This document shows positions 26,860 to 36,725 of a DNA stretch of 64,000 bases, piece by piece. The position numbers and the translations under genes are program-made. The stretch is taken from NCBI RefSeq assembly GCF_024343735.1, contig NZ_RJUE01000056.1, positions 62,001-126,000 of the forward strand. Reading direction: 5' to 3'. Each line of letters opens with the position of its first letter. The first letter of the stretch is position 1. The notes below the pieces were generated by a model, which was given only the letters and a program-made list of their open reading frames with translations, was not told the origin of the DNA and searched no databases. This stretch comes from Lacihabitans sp. CCS-44. GTDB taxonomy: Bacteria > Bacteroidota > Bacteroidia > Cytophagales > Spirosomataceae.

Positions 26860-27987
26860 TTATTTTAAAACTTTACTTGAATTTCCTAAAACATTTGTTG
26901 CAACAACCTCTGGAGTAACCTCTACAGAAACAGGCTCAGAATACTTTTGTGCCTTAGCTTTCAGATTATCAGGAACTTTACTTAGCAAATCAGGATTCTC
27001 GGTAAGAAGAGGCTTTTGGCTCTTTTTCCACTTTTCATAATCAGCAGGCTCATCTACAACTAGAAGCAACTTCATACCAAAATGTGAACGCCCACAAATT
27101 TCAGTACACGCTATCTCATAGTTAAAGTCTGGCTTTCCTAATTCAGTTCTCATATCTGCTGTAGACTTATCAGCCACAAACCAAAACTTAGTTGGCATAC
27201 CAGGAACAGCATCCATCTTCACTCTCATGTGAGGAATAAATACACTGTGCAATACATCACGAGCTCTGATTTTCAACAAAACCGGCTTACCCTTTGGAAT
27301 GTGCATTTCACTTGCATTTGCAAAATCGTCGAACGAATTTGGATCAGAGAAATCAACTCCCATAGGGTTTCCGCCTGCATCGTCCATTAGTTTGTAATTG
27401 TACTTACCGAACTGATTGTCATCCACACCAGCGTATCTCACTGTCCATCCAAACTGCTTACCCATTATGTCTATTTGCTCAGCATTCGCTGGAGCTTCAG
27501 AAGTAATTTTAGTCCAAACTCTCAAACCTGAAAATACCAAACCAGCCATCACAATCGCAGGAACAGTAGTCCAGATAATTTCCAAATTATTGTTATGGGT
27601 ATAGAAAGTAACCTTTCTATTCTTTTTGTAGCGGTATAAGTAGCTAAACAAAAACAAAAATGTATTAACAATGAAAAAACCAATCATTATCACTATCATA
27701 GAAACCCAAAACCAATAATCAGTTTCTCTACCATGAATTGAAGAAGCCTCCGGCAAAAAGTCTTTTTTATAGATAATAAAAGACCACACAATGCCAACAA
27801 TACTTATTATCCAAAAAGCAAACAGCCCTACTCCATTTGCAGAGTTAAACTTATCTGGTGCTCCTAAATATTCAGACTCTTCGCCCTCTGATTTAGTAAG
27901 TCCTTTTAATATAGCCTGTGTTTTTGAAACAACCAAGAAGGTCAAAACAATAAACAGTATCGATAGAATAGCTATTAATAAAGTCAT
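26860..27987 (-). CDS. coxB: Cytochrome c oxidase subunit II (CuA)
   Basis: A 375-residue subunit II. Unusually for the family at large but normal in Bacteroidota, it has an extra N-terminal helix before the usual two. The CuA domain has VLHSVFIPHMRVK (His ligand) and CTEICGRSHFGM (two Cys, Glu, His, Met ligands). No fused cytochrome c domain. It takes electrons from the ActA/ActE cytochromes of ACIII or a soluble cytochrome. Seven bases before coxA. Confidence 0.96.
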   Translation of the reverse strand: MTLLIAILSILFIVLTFLVVSKTQAILKGLTKSEGEESEYLGAPDKFNSANGVGLFAFWIISIVGIVWSFIIYKKDFLPEASSIHGRETDYWFWVSMIVIMIGFFIVNTFLFLFSYLYRYKKNRKVTFYTHNNNLEIIWTTVPAIVMAGLVFSGLRVWTKITSEAPANAEQIDIMGKQFGWTVRYAGVDDNQFGKYNYKLMDDAGGNPMGVDFSDPNSFDDFANASEMHIPKGKPVLLKIRARDVLHSVFIPHMRVKMDAVPGMPTKFWFVADKSTADMRTELGKPDFNYEIACTEICGRSHFGMKLLLVVDEPADYEKWKKSQKPLLTENPDLLSKVPDNLKAKAQKYSEPVSVEVTPEVVATNVLGNSSKVLK

Positions 27988-28015
27988 TTTTTAATATATT
28001 ATCTTTTTAATGAAA

Positions 28016-29335
28016 TTAAATGTCGTGATGTAAACTTTCTTCAATAAATGGATGATTCTTTGGAATCAAGTTTGCTTTAGAAAGCTGATTAGCAACAAAG
28101 TATATAAACAATGATGCAAATGTCAAGGTAGTACCCCACTCTATTATACCTATACCTCCTTGATCCTTGGCTATTCCTGGCATTTGAATCTGGTAAAAAT
28201 CAAACCAGTGACCAACAAGTATTGAACCACAAGCCAACTTCAAAAATGTCATATTTCTTTTAGATTCACGAGCCATTAGTATCAAAAATGGAAACACGAA
28301 ATTAAGAATAAGGTTTATAATAAACGGAGCAAAATATCTACCCCCATGTCCACTAAACCTCTCACGGAAGTAAATTGTTTCTTCTGGAAGGTTAGCATAG
28401 AAAATTAATAGGAATTGGCTAAACCAAACATAAGTCCAGAATACAGAGAAACCAAACATCAATTTACCCAAATCATGGATTGAACTGAAAGTAACTGCTT
28501 TCAAGTAACCTTTATCTTTTAGTAGAAGAATAGTCAACATCATAGCAGCTAAACCAGCCACGTGCCATGAAGCCAAATGATACCATCCGAACATTGTCGA
28601 AAACCAGTGGGTATCTATGGACATAGAGAAATCCCAAGCAGCAGTAGATGATGTTACAGCAAAAAAGATTAAGAACATTTTTGCATAGTTTCTGCTCTTG
28701 TAGTAATAAGCCAAATCGTTTGTTTCGTCTTCCAACAAAGAGTATTTTCTGATTTGAGTCCACAAGTAGTACCAAACTCCAAAATAAGCAACCATTCTTA
28801 CCAAGAAGAAAGGAAAATTTAAGTACCACGACTTTCCAGCTATAATTTTATCATAATTTTCACTGCCTACTTCCATGATACCATGATGTGTCCAGTGAAA
28901 TATAATATTTCTTGTATCTGGATACAAAAATAAAGCTAACATTACCAAAGCCGGAACTATAATAAATGAAGGAAATGCCTCAGGAACTCTTTTAAACGAA
29001 GCATACCAACCAGCCTTAGCAACATAGTTATAAGACAAAAAGAAAACCCCAACTACGGAAATACCTAAAAAATATACGCTATTCATCCAAAGATTAGCAA
29101 CAATTCTAGAAAAAAGTGTTGCACCGTGATGTTCGCCACCTCCATGTCCTTCAGCCGCATGCTCAGCTCCATGTCCTGCATCCCATACTCCAATACTCCA
29201 ATGATTTTTTATCAGAAAGGCACCCAAAGCAACCATAGCTATACCAATGATTGCTGAAATAATAAGCTTTTTCCTTAATTCAGGACTAAAATCAAACGAT
29301 TCGTCTAGTGAAGGTGTTTCGTGCTTGTGAGCCAT
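28016..29335 (-). CDS. actF: Alternative Complex III subunit ActF (quinol:cytochrome c oxidoreductase)
   Basis: A 439-residue, ten-helix membrane protein of the NrfD-like ActC/ActF type, with SSTAAWDFSMSIDTHWFSTMFGW and ASWHVAGLAAMMLTILL. ActF is thought to support proton movement together with ActC. A His/Gly-rich loop (HGAEHAAEGHGGGEHH) follows helix 1. Gene order actE-actF-coxB supports the call. Confidence 0.92.
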   Translation of the reverse strand: MAHKHETPSLDESFDFSPELRKKLIISAIIGIAMVALGAFLIKNHWSIGVWDAGHGAEHAAEGHGGGEHHGATLFSRIVANLWMNSVYFLGISVVGVFFLSYNYVAKAGWYASFKRVPEAFPSFIIVPALVMLALFLYPDTRNIIFHWTHHGIMEVGSENYDKIIAGKSWYLNFPFFLVRMVAYFGVWYYLWTQIRKYSLLEDETNDLAYYYKSRNYAKMFLIFFAVTSSTAAWDFSMSIDTHWFSTMFGWYHLASWHVAGLAAMMLTILLLKDKGYLKAVTFSSIHDLGKLMFGFSVFWTYVWFSQFLLIFYANLPEETIYFRERFSGHGGRYFAPFIINLILNFVFPFLILMARESKRNMTFLKLACGSILVGHWFDFYQIQMPGIAKDQGGIGIIEWGTTLTFASLFIYFVANQLSKANLIPKNHPFIEESLHHDI

Positions 29336-29371
29336 TATATTATTATTATTTACAATTAAAACTTATCTATA

Positions 29372-29977
29372 TTAACCACCAATCTGTAATCTCTGTACAT
29401 AATGGGTTATTTTCCATCTTTCTTCTGGCAACACTTGAGCACCATGCGACCACATTCTTCCTTTCCCATGTGTAATTACATGAAAAACATGACCCATCGT
29501 CATATTCTTATAAGCATCAGCGGCGTAATTAGGAACACCTTTGTATTTAGCCGCTACTTTTCCGTCTCCAGCACCACCAGCACCATGACAATGCTGACAA
29601 TTTCTTTCATACAGAACCTTTCCTTCTTCTTCAGCAGCTTCAGACCATGGAATTGGATTTTTAAGTGTTTCAGCGGCTGCCAAATCATCTTTTCCCAAAC
29701 CATAAATCATCAAATCGTTGATGACCGTACTATCGTCTTGAACAAAACTTGTCTTATAATTTCTTCTTGAAACCGTTCCAGCTACTGGATAACGCATGTT
29801 CATTCCGTTTGGATTGATAGCATTTGGCTCAATCTGGGTTTGAGCTTCATAGCCCAAAGAATTATACATGTTAGGAGCAAACTCCCAACCTGTATCGTTT
29901 TTAGAATCGCATGAAACCAAGGAAAGACCTAAAATTCCGCTTAAAACAAGTTTAAAATATATTTTACTGTTTTTCAT
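29372..29977 (-). CDS. actE: Alternative Complex III subunit ActE, monoheme cytochrome c lipoprotein
   Basis: A 201-residue lipoprotein (SLVSC lipobox) with one CxxCH (NCQHCHGAGGAGDGK) and a Met ligand candidate in KNMTMGHVF. Carries electrons from ActA toward the oxidase on the periplasmic face. Thirteen bases after actD. Confidence 0.92.
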   Translation of the reverse strand: MKNSKIYFKLVLSGILGLSLVSCDSKNDTGWEFAPNMYNSLGYEAQTQIEPNAINPNGMNMRYPVAGTVSRRNYKTSFVQDDSTVINDLMIYGLGKDDLAAAETLKNPIPWSEAAEEEGKVLYERNCQHCHGAGGAGDGKVAAKYKGVPNYAADAYKNMTMGHVFHVITHGKGRMWSHGAQVLPEERWKITHYVQRLQIGG

Positions 29978-29989
29978 TTTAAGATTTTA

Positions 29990-30511
29990 TTAAACTTCCT
30001 TAACATTTACTTCTTTGGCACCGACCTCGCTTAAAAACGCCTTAATTTCTGAATCAGAAACAGTGTTTTTGTTTAAATCAATAGCCATTGCAAACTTATC
30101 ATCTGTACTTCTAATATCAAATATAATTGGCTTTACACTTGGTCCCAATCCTTCCATAAAAAAGAAAGTAAATGACATACCAAATGCAGCCAAAAGTACT
30201 GTTAATTCAAACACGATTGGAATGTTGGTTGGAAAAGGAAAGAAATTCTTACCACCAATGTTCATAGGCCAGTCTATCCCCAATGTCCAAAATGTAAGCA
30301 AAAATGCTAAACAAGTACCAGTAATACCGAATAAAAAAGCTGGAACCCCCATTCTTGGTCTTTCATATCCTAAAGCATGGTCAAGACCATGAACAGGATA
30401 TGGACAAAAAACCTCGTGGATTTTAATTCCTTTACTTCTGATTTTTTGAACTGCATCCATAACCACGTCTTCGTCGTTAAAAATGCCTACTATATATTTT
30501 TTATCTGTCAT
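29990..30511 (-). CDS. actD: Alternative Complex III subunit ActD (DUF3341)
   Basis: A 173-residue DUF3341 protein: an N-terminal cytoplasmic ferredoxin-like segment (YIVGIFNDEDVVMDAVQKIR, then CPYPVHGLDHALG) and two membrane helices. It is the small integral subunit of ACIII, peculiar to this complex. Confidence 0.93.
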   Translation of the reverse strand: MTDKKYIVGIFNDEDVVMDAVQKIRSKGIKIHEVFCPYPVHGLDHALGYERPRMGVPAFLFGITGTCLAFLLTFWTLGIDWPMNIGGKNFFPFPTNIPIVFELTVLLAAFGMSFTFFFMEGLGPSVKPIIFDIRSTDDKFAMAIDLNKNTVSDSEIKAFLSEVGAKEVNVKEV

Positions 30512-30542
30512 TTTAAGAACAATTAATCTTATTCGGAATTAA

Positions 30543-31907
30543 TTAATGGTTAGATTTCTTTTCTGATGATGATTTCAAAACTGCCTTCACCTCTGCCATA
30601 TTTATCACTGGCAAAAACTTAGAGAATAAGAAGAAACAAGTAAAGAAAAATCCAAACGAGAACAAATAATCTCCAATATCACCCATTCTAGGAGTAAAAT
30701 ATGTCCAGCTAGAGGGTAGGTAATCTCTATGCAATGAAGTAACGATAATTACAAAACGCTCAAACCACATACCTATGTTTACCACTACTGCTATAACAAA
30801 CGATACAACTATGTTCTCTCTTAATTTCTTAAACCAAAACACCTGAGGTGACATCACATTGCAAAACATCATACCAAAATATGACCACCACAATGGACCT
30901 GTTGCTCTATTGATAAAAGCATATTTTTCGTATTCTACACCTGAGTAAGCGGCTATAAAAAACTCAGTTATATATGCCACCCCAACAATTGACCCTGTTA
31001 AGGTAATGATCTTATTCATTAAAGAAATGTGCTCTAAAGTGATGTAATCCTCAAGTTTGTAAACAACTCTTGTAACCAACATCAAGTTTTGAACCATCGC
31101 AAAGCCTGAGAAAATAGCACCCGCAACAAAATATGGAGGGAAGATGGTAGTGTGCCATCCTGGAATAACTGAAGTAGCAAAGTCAAATGATACAATAGTG
31201 TGTACTGAAAGTACAAGTGGTGTAGACAAACCTGCAAGTATCAAAGAAACGTCTTCATAACGAGCCCAAGTTTTTGCTCCACCTGTCCACCCTAATGAAA
31301 GTGCACCATATATAGTTTTACGAATACCCGTAGCTCTATCTCTAATCGTAGCCAAATCAGGAATCAAACCTATGAACCAAAACAAACATGAAACCGAAAA
31401 ATAAGTGGAGATCGCAAAAACGTCCCAAACCAAAGGTGAGTTAAAGTTTACCCACAAAGAACCAAAAGTATTGGGAAGTGGCAAAGCCCAGTAGGCTAAC
31501 CAAGGACGACCCATGTGCATCAAAATGAACGAAGCCGCACAAAGAACCGCAAAGATAGTCATCGCTTCAGCAGCACGGTTAATGGATGTTCTCCATTTCT
31601 GGCGGAACAATAATAGAATGGCAGAAATAAGTGTACCAGCATGGCCGATACCAACCCACCATACAAAGTTGGTGATATCCCATGCCCAACCTACTGTTTT
31701 GTTAAGACCCCATACACCAAGGCCTTCCCACCATGTCCATAAAACCCAACCACCGCCATAAAGCAAAACTAAAACAGATATAGCAAAAGCTATCTTCCAT
31801 TCTTTGGTAGGCTTAGATTCTACATGTCTGCAAATATCCTCAGTAACATCGTGGTAGGTTTTGCCCCCGGTTACTAGATGTTCTCTTATTGGTGAAACTA
31901 CTGACAT
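30543..31907 (-). CDS. actC: Alternative Complex III subunit ActC (NrfD/PsrC-like)
   Basis: A 454-residue, ten-helix NrfD family protein. WWVGIGHAGTLISAILLLFR and HMGRPWLAYWALPLPN are the conserved quinol-site pieces of ActC. It should oxidise menaquinol near the periplasmic side and hand electrons to the Fe-S clusters of ActB. Confidence 0.95.
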   Translation of the reverse strand: MSVVSPIREHLVTGGKTYHDVTEDICRHVESKPTKEWKIAFAISVLVLLYGGGWVLWTWWEGLGVWGLNKTVGWAWDITNFVWWVGIGHAGTLISAILLLFRQKWRTSINRAAEAMTIFAVLCAASFILMHMGRPWLAYWALPLPNTFGSLWVNFNSPLVWDVFAISTYFSVSCLFWFIGLIPDLATIRDRATGIRKTIYGALSLGWTGGAKTWARYEDVSLILAGLSTPLVLSVHTIVSFDFATSVIPGWHTTIFPPYFVAGAIFSGFAMVQNLMLVTRVVYKLEDYITLEHISLMNKIITLTGSIVGVAYITEFFIAAYSGVEYEKYAFINRATGPLWWSYFGMMFCNVMSPQVFWFKKLRENIVVSFVIAVVVNIGMWFERFVIIVTSLHRDYLPSSWTYFTPRMGDIGDYLFSFGFFFTCFFLFSKFLPVINMAEVKAVLKSSSEKKSNH

Positions 31908-31972
31908 AATTATATCCTAGAAATATTTAGGAACTTTATTTATTTAAAAATTAATTACAAAAAATATCAAAA

Positions 31973-34900
31973 TCAATGACCTGCATGCTCCGCATGGTCT
32001 GTGTGTGCCACAGCTTCTGCTTTTTTCACACCATCCTTGTTTCTGATTTTAACAAGATAGTTTACTTGCGGAATTACGTTGATTTCTTCTAACAATTGGA
32101 ATCTTCTTCCTTCTTCTTCTTGTACCAAAAGTTTAGAAACTCTCGATTCAGGATCCAACATGTCTCCAAAAGTAATGGCGTTGGTTGGGCAAGACTGAGA
32201 ACATGCAGTTTCAATCTCTCCATCCACCGGACGACGCTTCTCTTTCTTGGCAGTAAGTTTACCTGCCTGAATTCTCTGAACACACATTGAACATTTCTCG
32301 ATAACTCCCCTCGATCTAACTGTTACGTCTGGGTTGATTACCATTCTTCCCAACTCATTGTTAAAGTGGAAATCGAAGTTATCGTTCTCAAAATACTTAA
32401 ACCAGTTGAATCTTCTTACTTTGTATGGACAGTTGTTTGCACAATATCTTGTACCCACACATCTGTTGTAAGTCATTTGATTTAATCCTTCCGAGCTGTG
32501 AGTTGTTGCCAAAACTGGACAAACAGTCTCACAAGGTGCATTTGAACAATGCTGACACATCAATGGCTGAAATACTACTTCAGGATTTGCAGAAGCTGTT
32601 TCCATAGCCTTGTAACCAGAAACACTGTATCCTTCTTCCTCTGGAGCGTCTGAACTATAATATCTATCAATTCTAATCCAATGCATTTCTCTTGCACGAG
32701 CCACTTCAGCTTTACCTACAACTGAAACGTTGTTTTCAGCCTGACAACTAACCACACAAGCAGCACAACCTGTACATGTATTTAGGTCAATTACCATACC
32801 CCAACTATGGTTTTTCTTCTCGTGCCCGTTCCAAAGCGTAATTGAATATGGTTTTTTCAAACCATCCGAGGTAGCAATCATCGGCTCAAATCTTCCAGCT
32901 TTAGAATTTTTCACGTATTCGCTCAACACAGATTCCTGTACAACTGCCTCACGACCCATGTATGTTTCGTGTGTTTGTGTTTGTGCTAATGTATATCCGC
33001 TTTTAGTTTTCTCAATTTTTGCTCCTCCCACCCAAAGATTACTTGCTGTGGCAGCACCTTTTAGTAATGGCAACATGGCGACACCTACATTACCTGCTTT
33101 TCCAGCAGCAGTACGTCCGTAGCCCATCGCTACTGTAACGGTATCGTTTGCCTGACCTGGTTGTATCAATATTGGAAGCTCAACAGTGTTAACTCCGATA
33201 GTAAGATTTACCCAATCTCCGACTTCTAAACCTAAATCAGCTGCAGTTTTTTGCGAAAATGCTGCGGTGTTTTCCCAAGTAACTTTAGAAACTGGATCTG
33301 GTGTTTCTTGCAACCAAGGATTGTTTGCTTGAATACCTGTACCAATAGTTACATTTTCAAAAACATATAATTCGATTCCTGAAGATTTTACTGAAGAAAC
33401 TTTTGCAGCTGCATCAGCCAAGTTTCCAGAGAAAGAAGCACCAGCTACAGTTGTATTTGGCGACTCATAAACTCCATCGTGAAGAGCCTGAATCCAAGTT
33501 TTGCCATTCAAAATGCCTGAACTCCAAACATTTTTCACATAAGCTTGATAGTCTGAAGACTTGCCAGCCCAAGCCAATAAACTGGACTCGCCTTGACGAG
33601 AATTAAAAATATTAGAAATTACTGGCTGTGTAAGTGAATAATAACCTGCCTTTGGTGAGGCATCACCCCATGACTCTAAGTAATGTGTATTGAGGGCTAA
33701 ATAAGTACACAATGAAGCCGTTTCGTTTGCTCTATCAGCAATGGCTACACTCAACTTCGCTTTTTTCAAACCTTCTGCAATGTCAGCACCCAATAAATGG
33801 TCATAAACAGGATTTGAATCTAAAAATATAACTGCATCTACTGCACCTGATTTCAATTCAGCAACGAATTGGTTCATTGCAGCATCACTACCTTGCTTGT
33901 AGTTTACGGTTGTTCCGAAATCTATTGTGTTTCCTAAGTTTCCTAAAAGGCTATTGATACCGTTAACAATCGTCTGAACAGACACATCATTAGAACCTGA
34001 AACCACTAAACTAGCTCCTTTAGCAGCAACCAAGTCTTTGGCACATTTATCAATGTTTTCAAAATCGCCTTTGGCAACAGAAAGTTGAGAACCAACTCCC
34101 ATAATACCTGAAATCCTATTGTAAAGGTTTGCTACAAAAACTCCTTCTTGAGAAGGTTTGAACATTCCTCTGTAGTCAGCATTTGCACCTGTCATGCTCA
34201 TTCCAGTTTCAAACTGATAATGTCTTGACATAGTTTTTTTACCCCCTTTGGCACTGCTCAATCTTCTTGTTTCTGCCCACTGTGCTGCATGCTCGATTGG
34301 AGAAAGCCAAGTTCCTAAGAAATCACAGTTGATACCAACAATAACGTTAGCCTTATTGAACAAATAAGAAGGAATAGCCGCTTTTCCAAAACTTGTTCCA
34401 TTAGCCTCTATCAAAGCCGAAGCTGAGTTAGAATCATAAGTCACATGTTTTGCAGAAGGATATTTTGAAGCAAAATCTGCTAAGACTGATTTAGTACTTG
34501 GAGAAAGAATGGTATTTGAAACCACTCTGATGTTAGATGAAGAAGCCAAAGCCGCAGAAACTTCCTTATCTAATTCAGCCCAAGTTATTTTCTTTCCGCC
34601 TTTGGTGGGCTCTTTTAATCTTTCGTTATCATATAAAGACAATAAAGAAGCGTGAACTTGGGCATTTACGCCACCTTTGGTCACACCTGACATTTTGTTA
34701 CCTTCTATTTTAACAGGTCTGCCCTCTCTTGTTTTTACTAAAATACTACAGTAGCTGCCCGCTTGAGCAAAAGTTGAAGCATAATAATTAGGAATACCAG
34801 GCTCGATGTCTTCAGGCTTATTCAAATATGGAATTGTATGTCTAACTGGAGCATTACAAGCGGCCAAAGAAACTGCAGCAACTCCAAATCCCAACATCTT

Positions 34901-35032
34901 CAAGAAATCACGACGGTAAGTTCCGCCTTCCAATCCCTCTAAATTAAATTCTTTATCTGCGTTTTTAACAACGCTGATATCGTTTTTCAACTCTTCAATA
35001 CCTTTCCAATACCTTTTATTAGTATTCTCCAT
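31973..35032 (-). CDS. actB: Alternative Complex III subunit ActB (Tat-type molybdopterin oxidoreductase-like, Fe-S)
   Basis: A 1019-residue fusion. An N-terminal twin-arginine sequence YRRDFLKMLGFG (about residue 40) precedes a molybdopterin oxidoreductase-like domain (to about residue 720) that in ACIII lacks the cofactor. The C-terminal part is a four-cluster ferredoxin: CTGCAACVVSC, CQHCSNAPCETVCP, CVGTRYCANNCPYK, CSMCVQRI and CSQSCPTN. Known ACIII structures have three [4Fe-4S] and one [3Fe-4S]. It links the ActC quinol site to the ActA hemes. Ends with a His-rich tail. Confidence 0.96.
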   Translation of the reverse strand: MENTNKRYWKGIEELKNDISVVKNADKEFNLEGLEGGTYRRDFLKMLGFGVAAVSLAACNAPVRHTIPYLNKPEDIEPGIPNYYASTFAQAGSYCSILVKTREGRPVKIEGNKMSGVTKGGVNAQVHASLLSLYDNERLKEPTKGGKKITWAELDKEVSAALASSSNIRVVSNTILSPSTKSVLADFASKYPSAKHVTYDSNSASALIEANGTSFGKAAIPSYLFNKANVIVGINCDFLGTWLSPIEHAAQWAETRRLSSAKGGKKTMSRHYQFETGMSMTGANADYRGMFKPSQEGVFVANLYNRISGIMGVGSQLSVAKGDFENIDKCAKDLVAAKGASLVVSGSNDVSVQTIVNGINSLLGNLGNTIDFGTTVNYKQGSDAAMNQFVAELKSGAVDAVIFLDSNPVYDHLLGADIAEGLKKAKLSVAIADRANETASLCTYLALNTHYLESWGDASPKAGYYSLTQPVISNIFNSRQGESSLLAWAGKSSDYQAYVKNVWSSGILNGKTWIQALHDGVYESPNTTVAGASFSGNLADAAAKVSSVKSSGIELYVFENVTIGTGIQANNPWLQETPDPVSKVTWENTAAFSQKTAADLGLEVGDWVNLTIGVNTVELPILIQPGQANDTVTVAMGYGRTAAGKAGNVGVAMLPLLKGAATASNLWVGGAKIEKTKSGYTLAQTQTHETYMGREAVVQESVLSEYVKNSKAGRFEPMIATSDGLKKPYSITLWNGHEKKNHSWGMVIDLNTCTGCAACVVSCQAENNVSVVGKAEVARAREMHWIRIDRYYSSDAPEEEGYSVSGYKAMETASANPEVVFQPLMCQHCSNAPCETVCPVLATTHSSEGLNQMTYNRCVGTRYCANNCPYKVRRFNWFKYFENDNFDFHFNNELGRMVINPDVTVRSRGVIEKCSMCVQRIQAGKLTAKKEKRRPVDGEIETACSQSCPTNAITFGDMLDPESRVSKLLVQEEEGRRFQLLEEINVIPQVNYLVKIRNKDGVKKAEAVAHTDHAEHAGH

Positions 35033-35076
35033 GAGTATGTATATATAAAATTCTCTTTATTACTTGAAAAAAATAA

Positions 35077-36276
35077 TTAATAATGACATTTAGCACATTC
35101 TAAGCCGCCTATGTCTTCTACTTTCATAGCCTCTTTCGAAGTGCTGTTGTGAGCTGTCAGCAACGCATCATAGTACGCATTTCCTTTTGAGTTCACATCA
35201 GTTTTTCTATGACAATCTATACACCAGCCCATAGTAAGTGTATGGCGTTGTTGTACTACTTCCATATTTTTGATATCTCCGTGACAATTTTCACAATCTA
35301 GACCAGCCACGTTGGTATGTTGAGAGTGATTAAAATAAGCCAAGTCAGGTAAGTTGTGAACACGTACCCACTCAATCGGTTGATTTTTCTCTATCGCAGT
35401 GTATATTTTCTGAATTTCAGGCGATTCTCTCTTAATGGTATTGTGGCAGTTCATACAAATGCTTGAAGAAGGAATACCCGATTGTTTTCCTTTGTAAACT
35501 CCTGTGTGACAGTACGCACAATTGATTTCCATATCTCCAGCGTGAAGCTTATGAGAAAAGTTGATAGGCTGTGTTGGTGCATATCCTTGGTGAACTCCTA
35601 TTTTGTACAATCCGTCTAATGTTGCTTTTGTGCCTAACAAAACAAACATCCAAATAACGGCTGTTACGATGGTTTTGTTAGCCGACAAGCTTTTCAATGT
35701 AGACTTCAAACTGTCCATAGCAGATGGCACATCTTCTAATGACTCGCCCTTTGCTACTGTCGAAAGCAATCTTAACACTGCCAACAATGCCACAAGTACT
35801 AATGCCATGATTACCAACAACGCCACTAAAACAATGTTGAAAAATTTGCCACCTGAGGTTTCTTGAGCCGGAGCAGCAACTGCTGCACCAGGAGCTGCGG
35901 CTGCGGGAGCTGCATTCGCCGTTTTCACATAAGCTAGAATGTTTTTGATTTCCGCATCACCATAAGCAGGAAAGGCCGTCATCTGCGTTTTATTGAATTT
36001 TTCATACAATTCAACTGCGTATTTGTCTCCACTAGAGATAACAGCAGCTGGATTGTTAATCCATTTTTTCAACCAAGCCGCATCTCTTCTGTCTTCGATT
36101 CCAGCCAAACCAGGACCTACAACTACAGAAGCGTCAGTAGCGTGACATTGAGCACAGTTATTTTTGAAAAGAGTTTCCCCTGCAGCGGCATCACCATCTT
36201 GGGCGAAAGTGTTTAATGTAAGAACAAAAACGAGGGCTACGAGAGTGAGTAATTTTTTCGAAATATTATTTATCAT
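35077..36276 (-). CDS. actA: Alternative Complex III subunit ActA, multiheme cytochrome c with extra N-terminal monoheme domain
   Basis: A 399-residue protein with signal peptide (ending LNTFAQ), an N-terminal class I cytochrome c domain (CAQCHATD; Met candidate in KTQMTAFP), an Ala/Pro linker, two membrane helices (about residues 145-170 and 198-218), and a pentaheme cytochrome c3-like domain with CAYCH, CMNCH, CENCH, CIDCH and CAKCH at the very C-terminus. Six hemes in total. First gene of the ACIII/oxidase operon; it follows a 230-bp AT-rich region with a TATTTTG box near 36344 that resembles, but does not fully match, the -7 consensus. Confidence 0.95.
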   Translation of the reverse strand: MINNISKKLLTLVALVFVLTLNTFAQDGDAAAGETLFKNNCAQCHATDASVVVGPGLAGIEDRRDAAWLKKWINNPAAVISSGDKYAVELYEKFNKTQMTAFPAYGDAEIKNILAYVKTANAAPAAAAPGAAVAAPAQETSGGKFFNIVLVALLVIMALVLVALLAVLRLLSTVAKGESLEDVPSAMDSLKSTLKSLSANKTIVTAVIWMFVLLGTKATLDGLYKIGVHQGYAPTQPINFSHKLHAGDMEINCAYCHTGVYKGKQSGIPSSSICMNCHNTIKRESPEIQKIYTAIEKNQPIEWVRVHNLPDLAYFNHSQHTNVAGLDCENCHGDIKNMEVVQQRHTLTMGWCIDCHRKTDVNSKGNAYYDALLTAHNSTSKEAMKVEDIGGLECAKCHY

Positions 36277-36432
36277 TTTAAATTATAATATTGCAATTTT
36301 TGAGACTACAAAGCTAAGGGAGGAATGCTTTTTATCAAAATATGTAATGTGATTTTTTTTGAATTCAAAAAATTTAGAATCATTTTAAATAAGAATACAA
36401 CTTATTGAAAATGAATTATTTAGAATAAAAAA

Positions 36433-36473
36433 TACCATTTGAAAAGTAGTTTGTACTAACCTATCAAATGGTA
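36433..36473 (-). terminator. Intrinsic terminator after tRNA-Cys
   Basis: TACCATTTGA (36433-36442) and TCAAATGGTA (36464-36473) form a perfect 10-bp stem with a 21-base loop; on the minus strand it is followed by TTTTTTATT. It lies 34 bases past the tRNA 3' end and also insulates actA. Confidence 0.8.
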
Positions 36474-36506
36474 CTAATTTTAGTTTTTGAACTTTTTCAA
36501 AAATTG

Positions 36507-36577
36507 AGGTCCCGAGCGGATTCGAACCGCTGTAGAAGCTTTTGCAGAGCTCTGCCTAGCCGCTCGGCCACAGGACC
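36507..36577 (-). tRNA. tRNA-Cys (anticodon GCA)
   Basis: A 71-base cloverleaf: acceptor GGTCCTG with CGGGACC (one G-U pair), D arm GCC/GGC, anticodon stem GAGCT/AGCTT with loop CTGCAAA (anticodon GCA), 4-base variable region, T arm AGCGG-TTCGAAT-CCGCT. Discriminator base U, as expected for tRNA-Cys. CCA is not encoded. Confidence 0.96.
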
Positions 36578-36664
36578 CTCTTATTTAAAGGAATGCAAAT
36601 TTATGACCAAATAGCTGTTTTGCCAAAATTATTTTAGAATATTCTTAATTTTTTCTTAAAAAAT

Positions 36665-36693
36665 GAAATGGCTGCCTTATAGACAGCCATTTC
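36665..36693 (-). terminator. Intrinsic terminator of rpsA
   Basis: GAAATGGCTG (36665-36674) and CAGCCATTTC (36684-36693) form a perfect 10-bp stem with a 9-base loop, followed on the minus strand by ATTTTTT. It lies 33 bases after the rpsA stop and upstream of the tRNA, so the tRNA is a separate transcript. Confidence 0.88.
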
Positions 36694-36725
36694 TGAAGAA
36701 AAATTATTTTTAAGAAAAACTGAGA

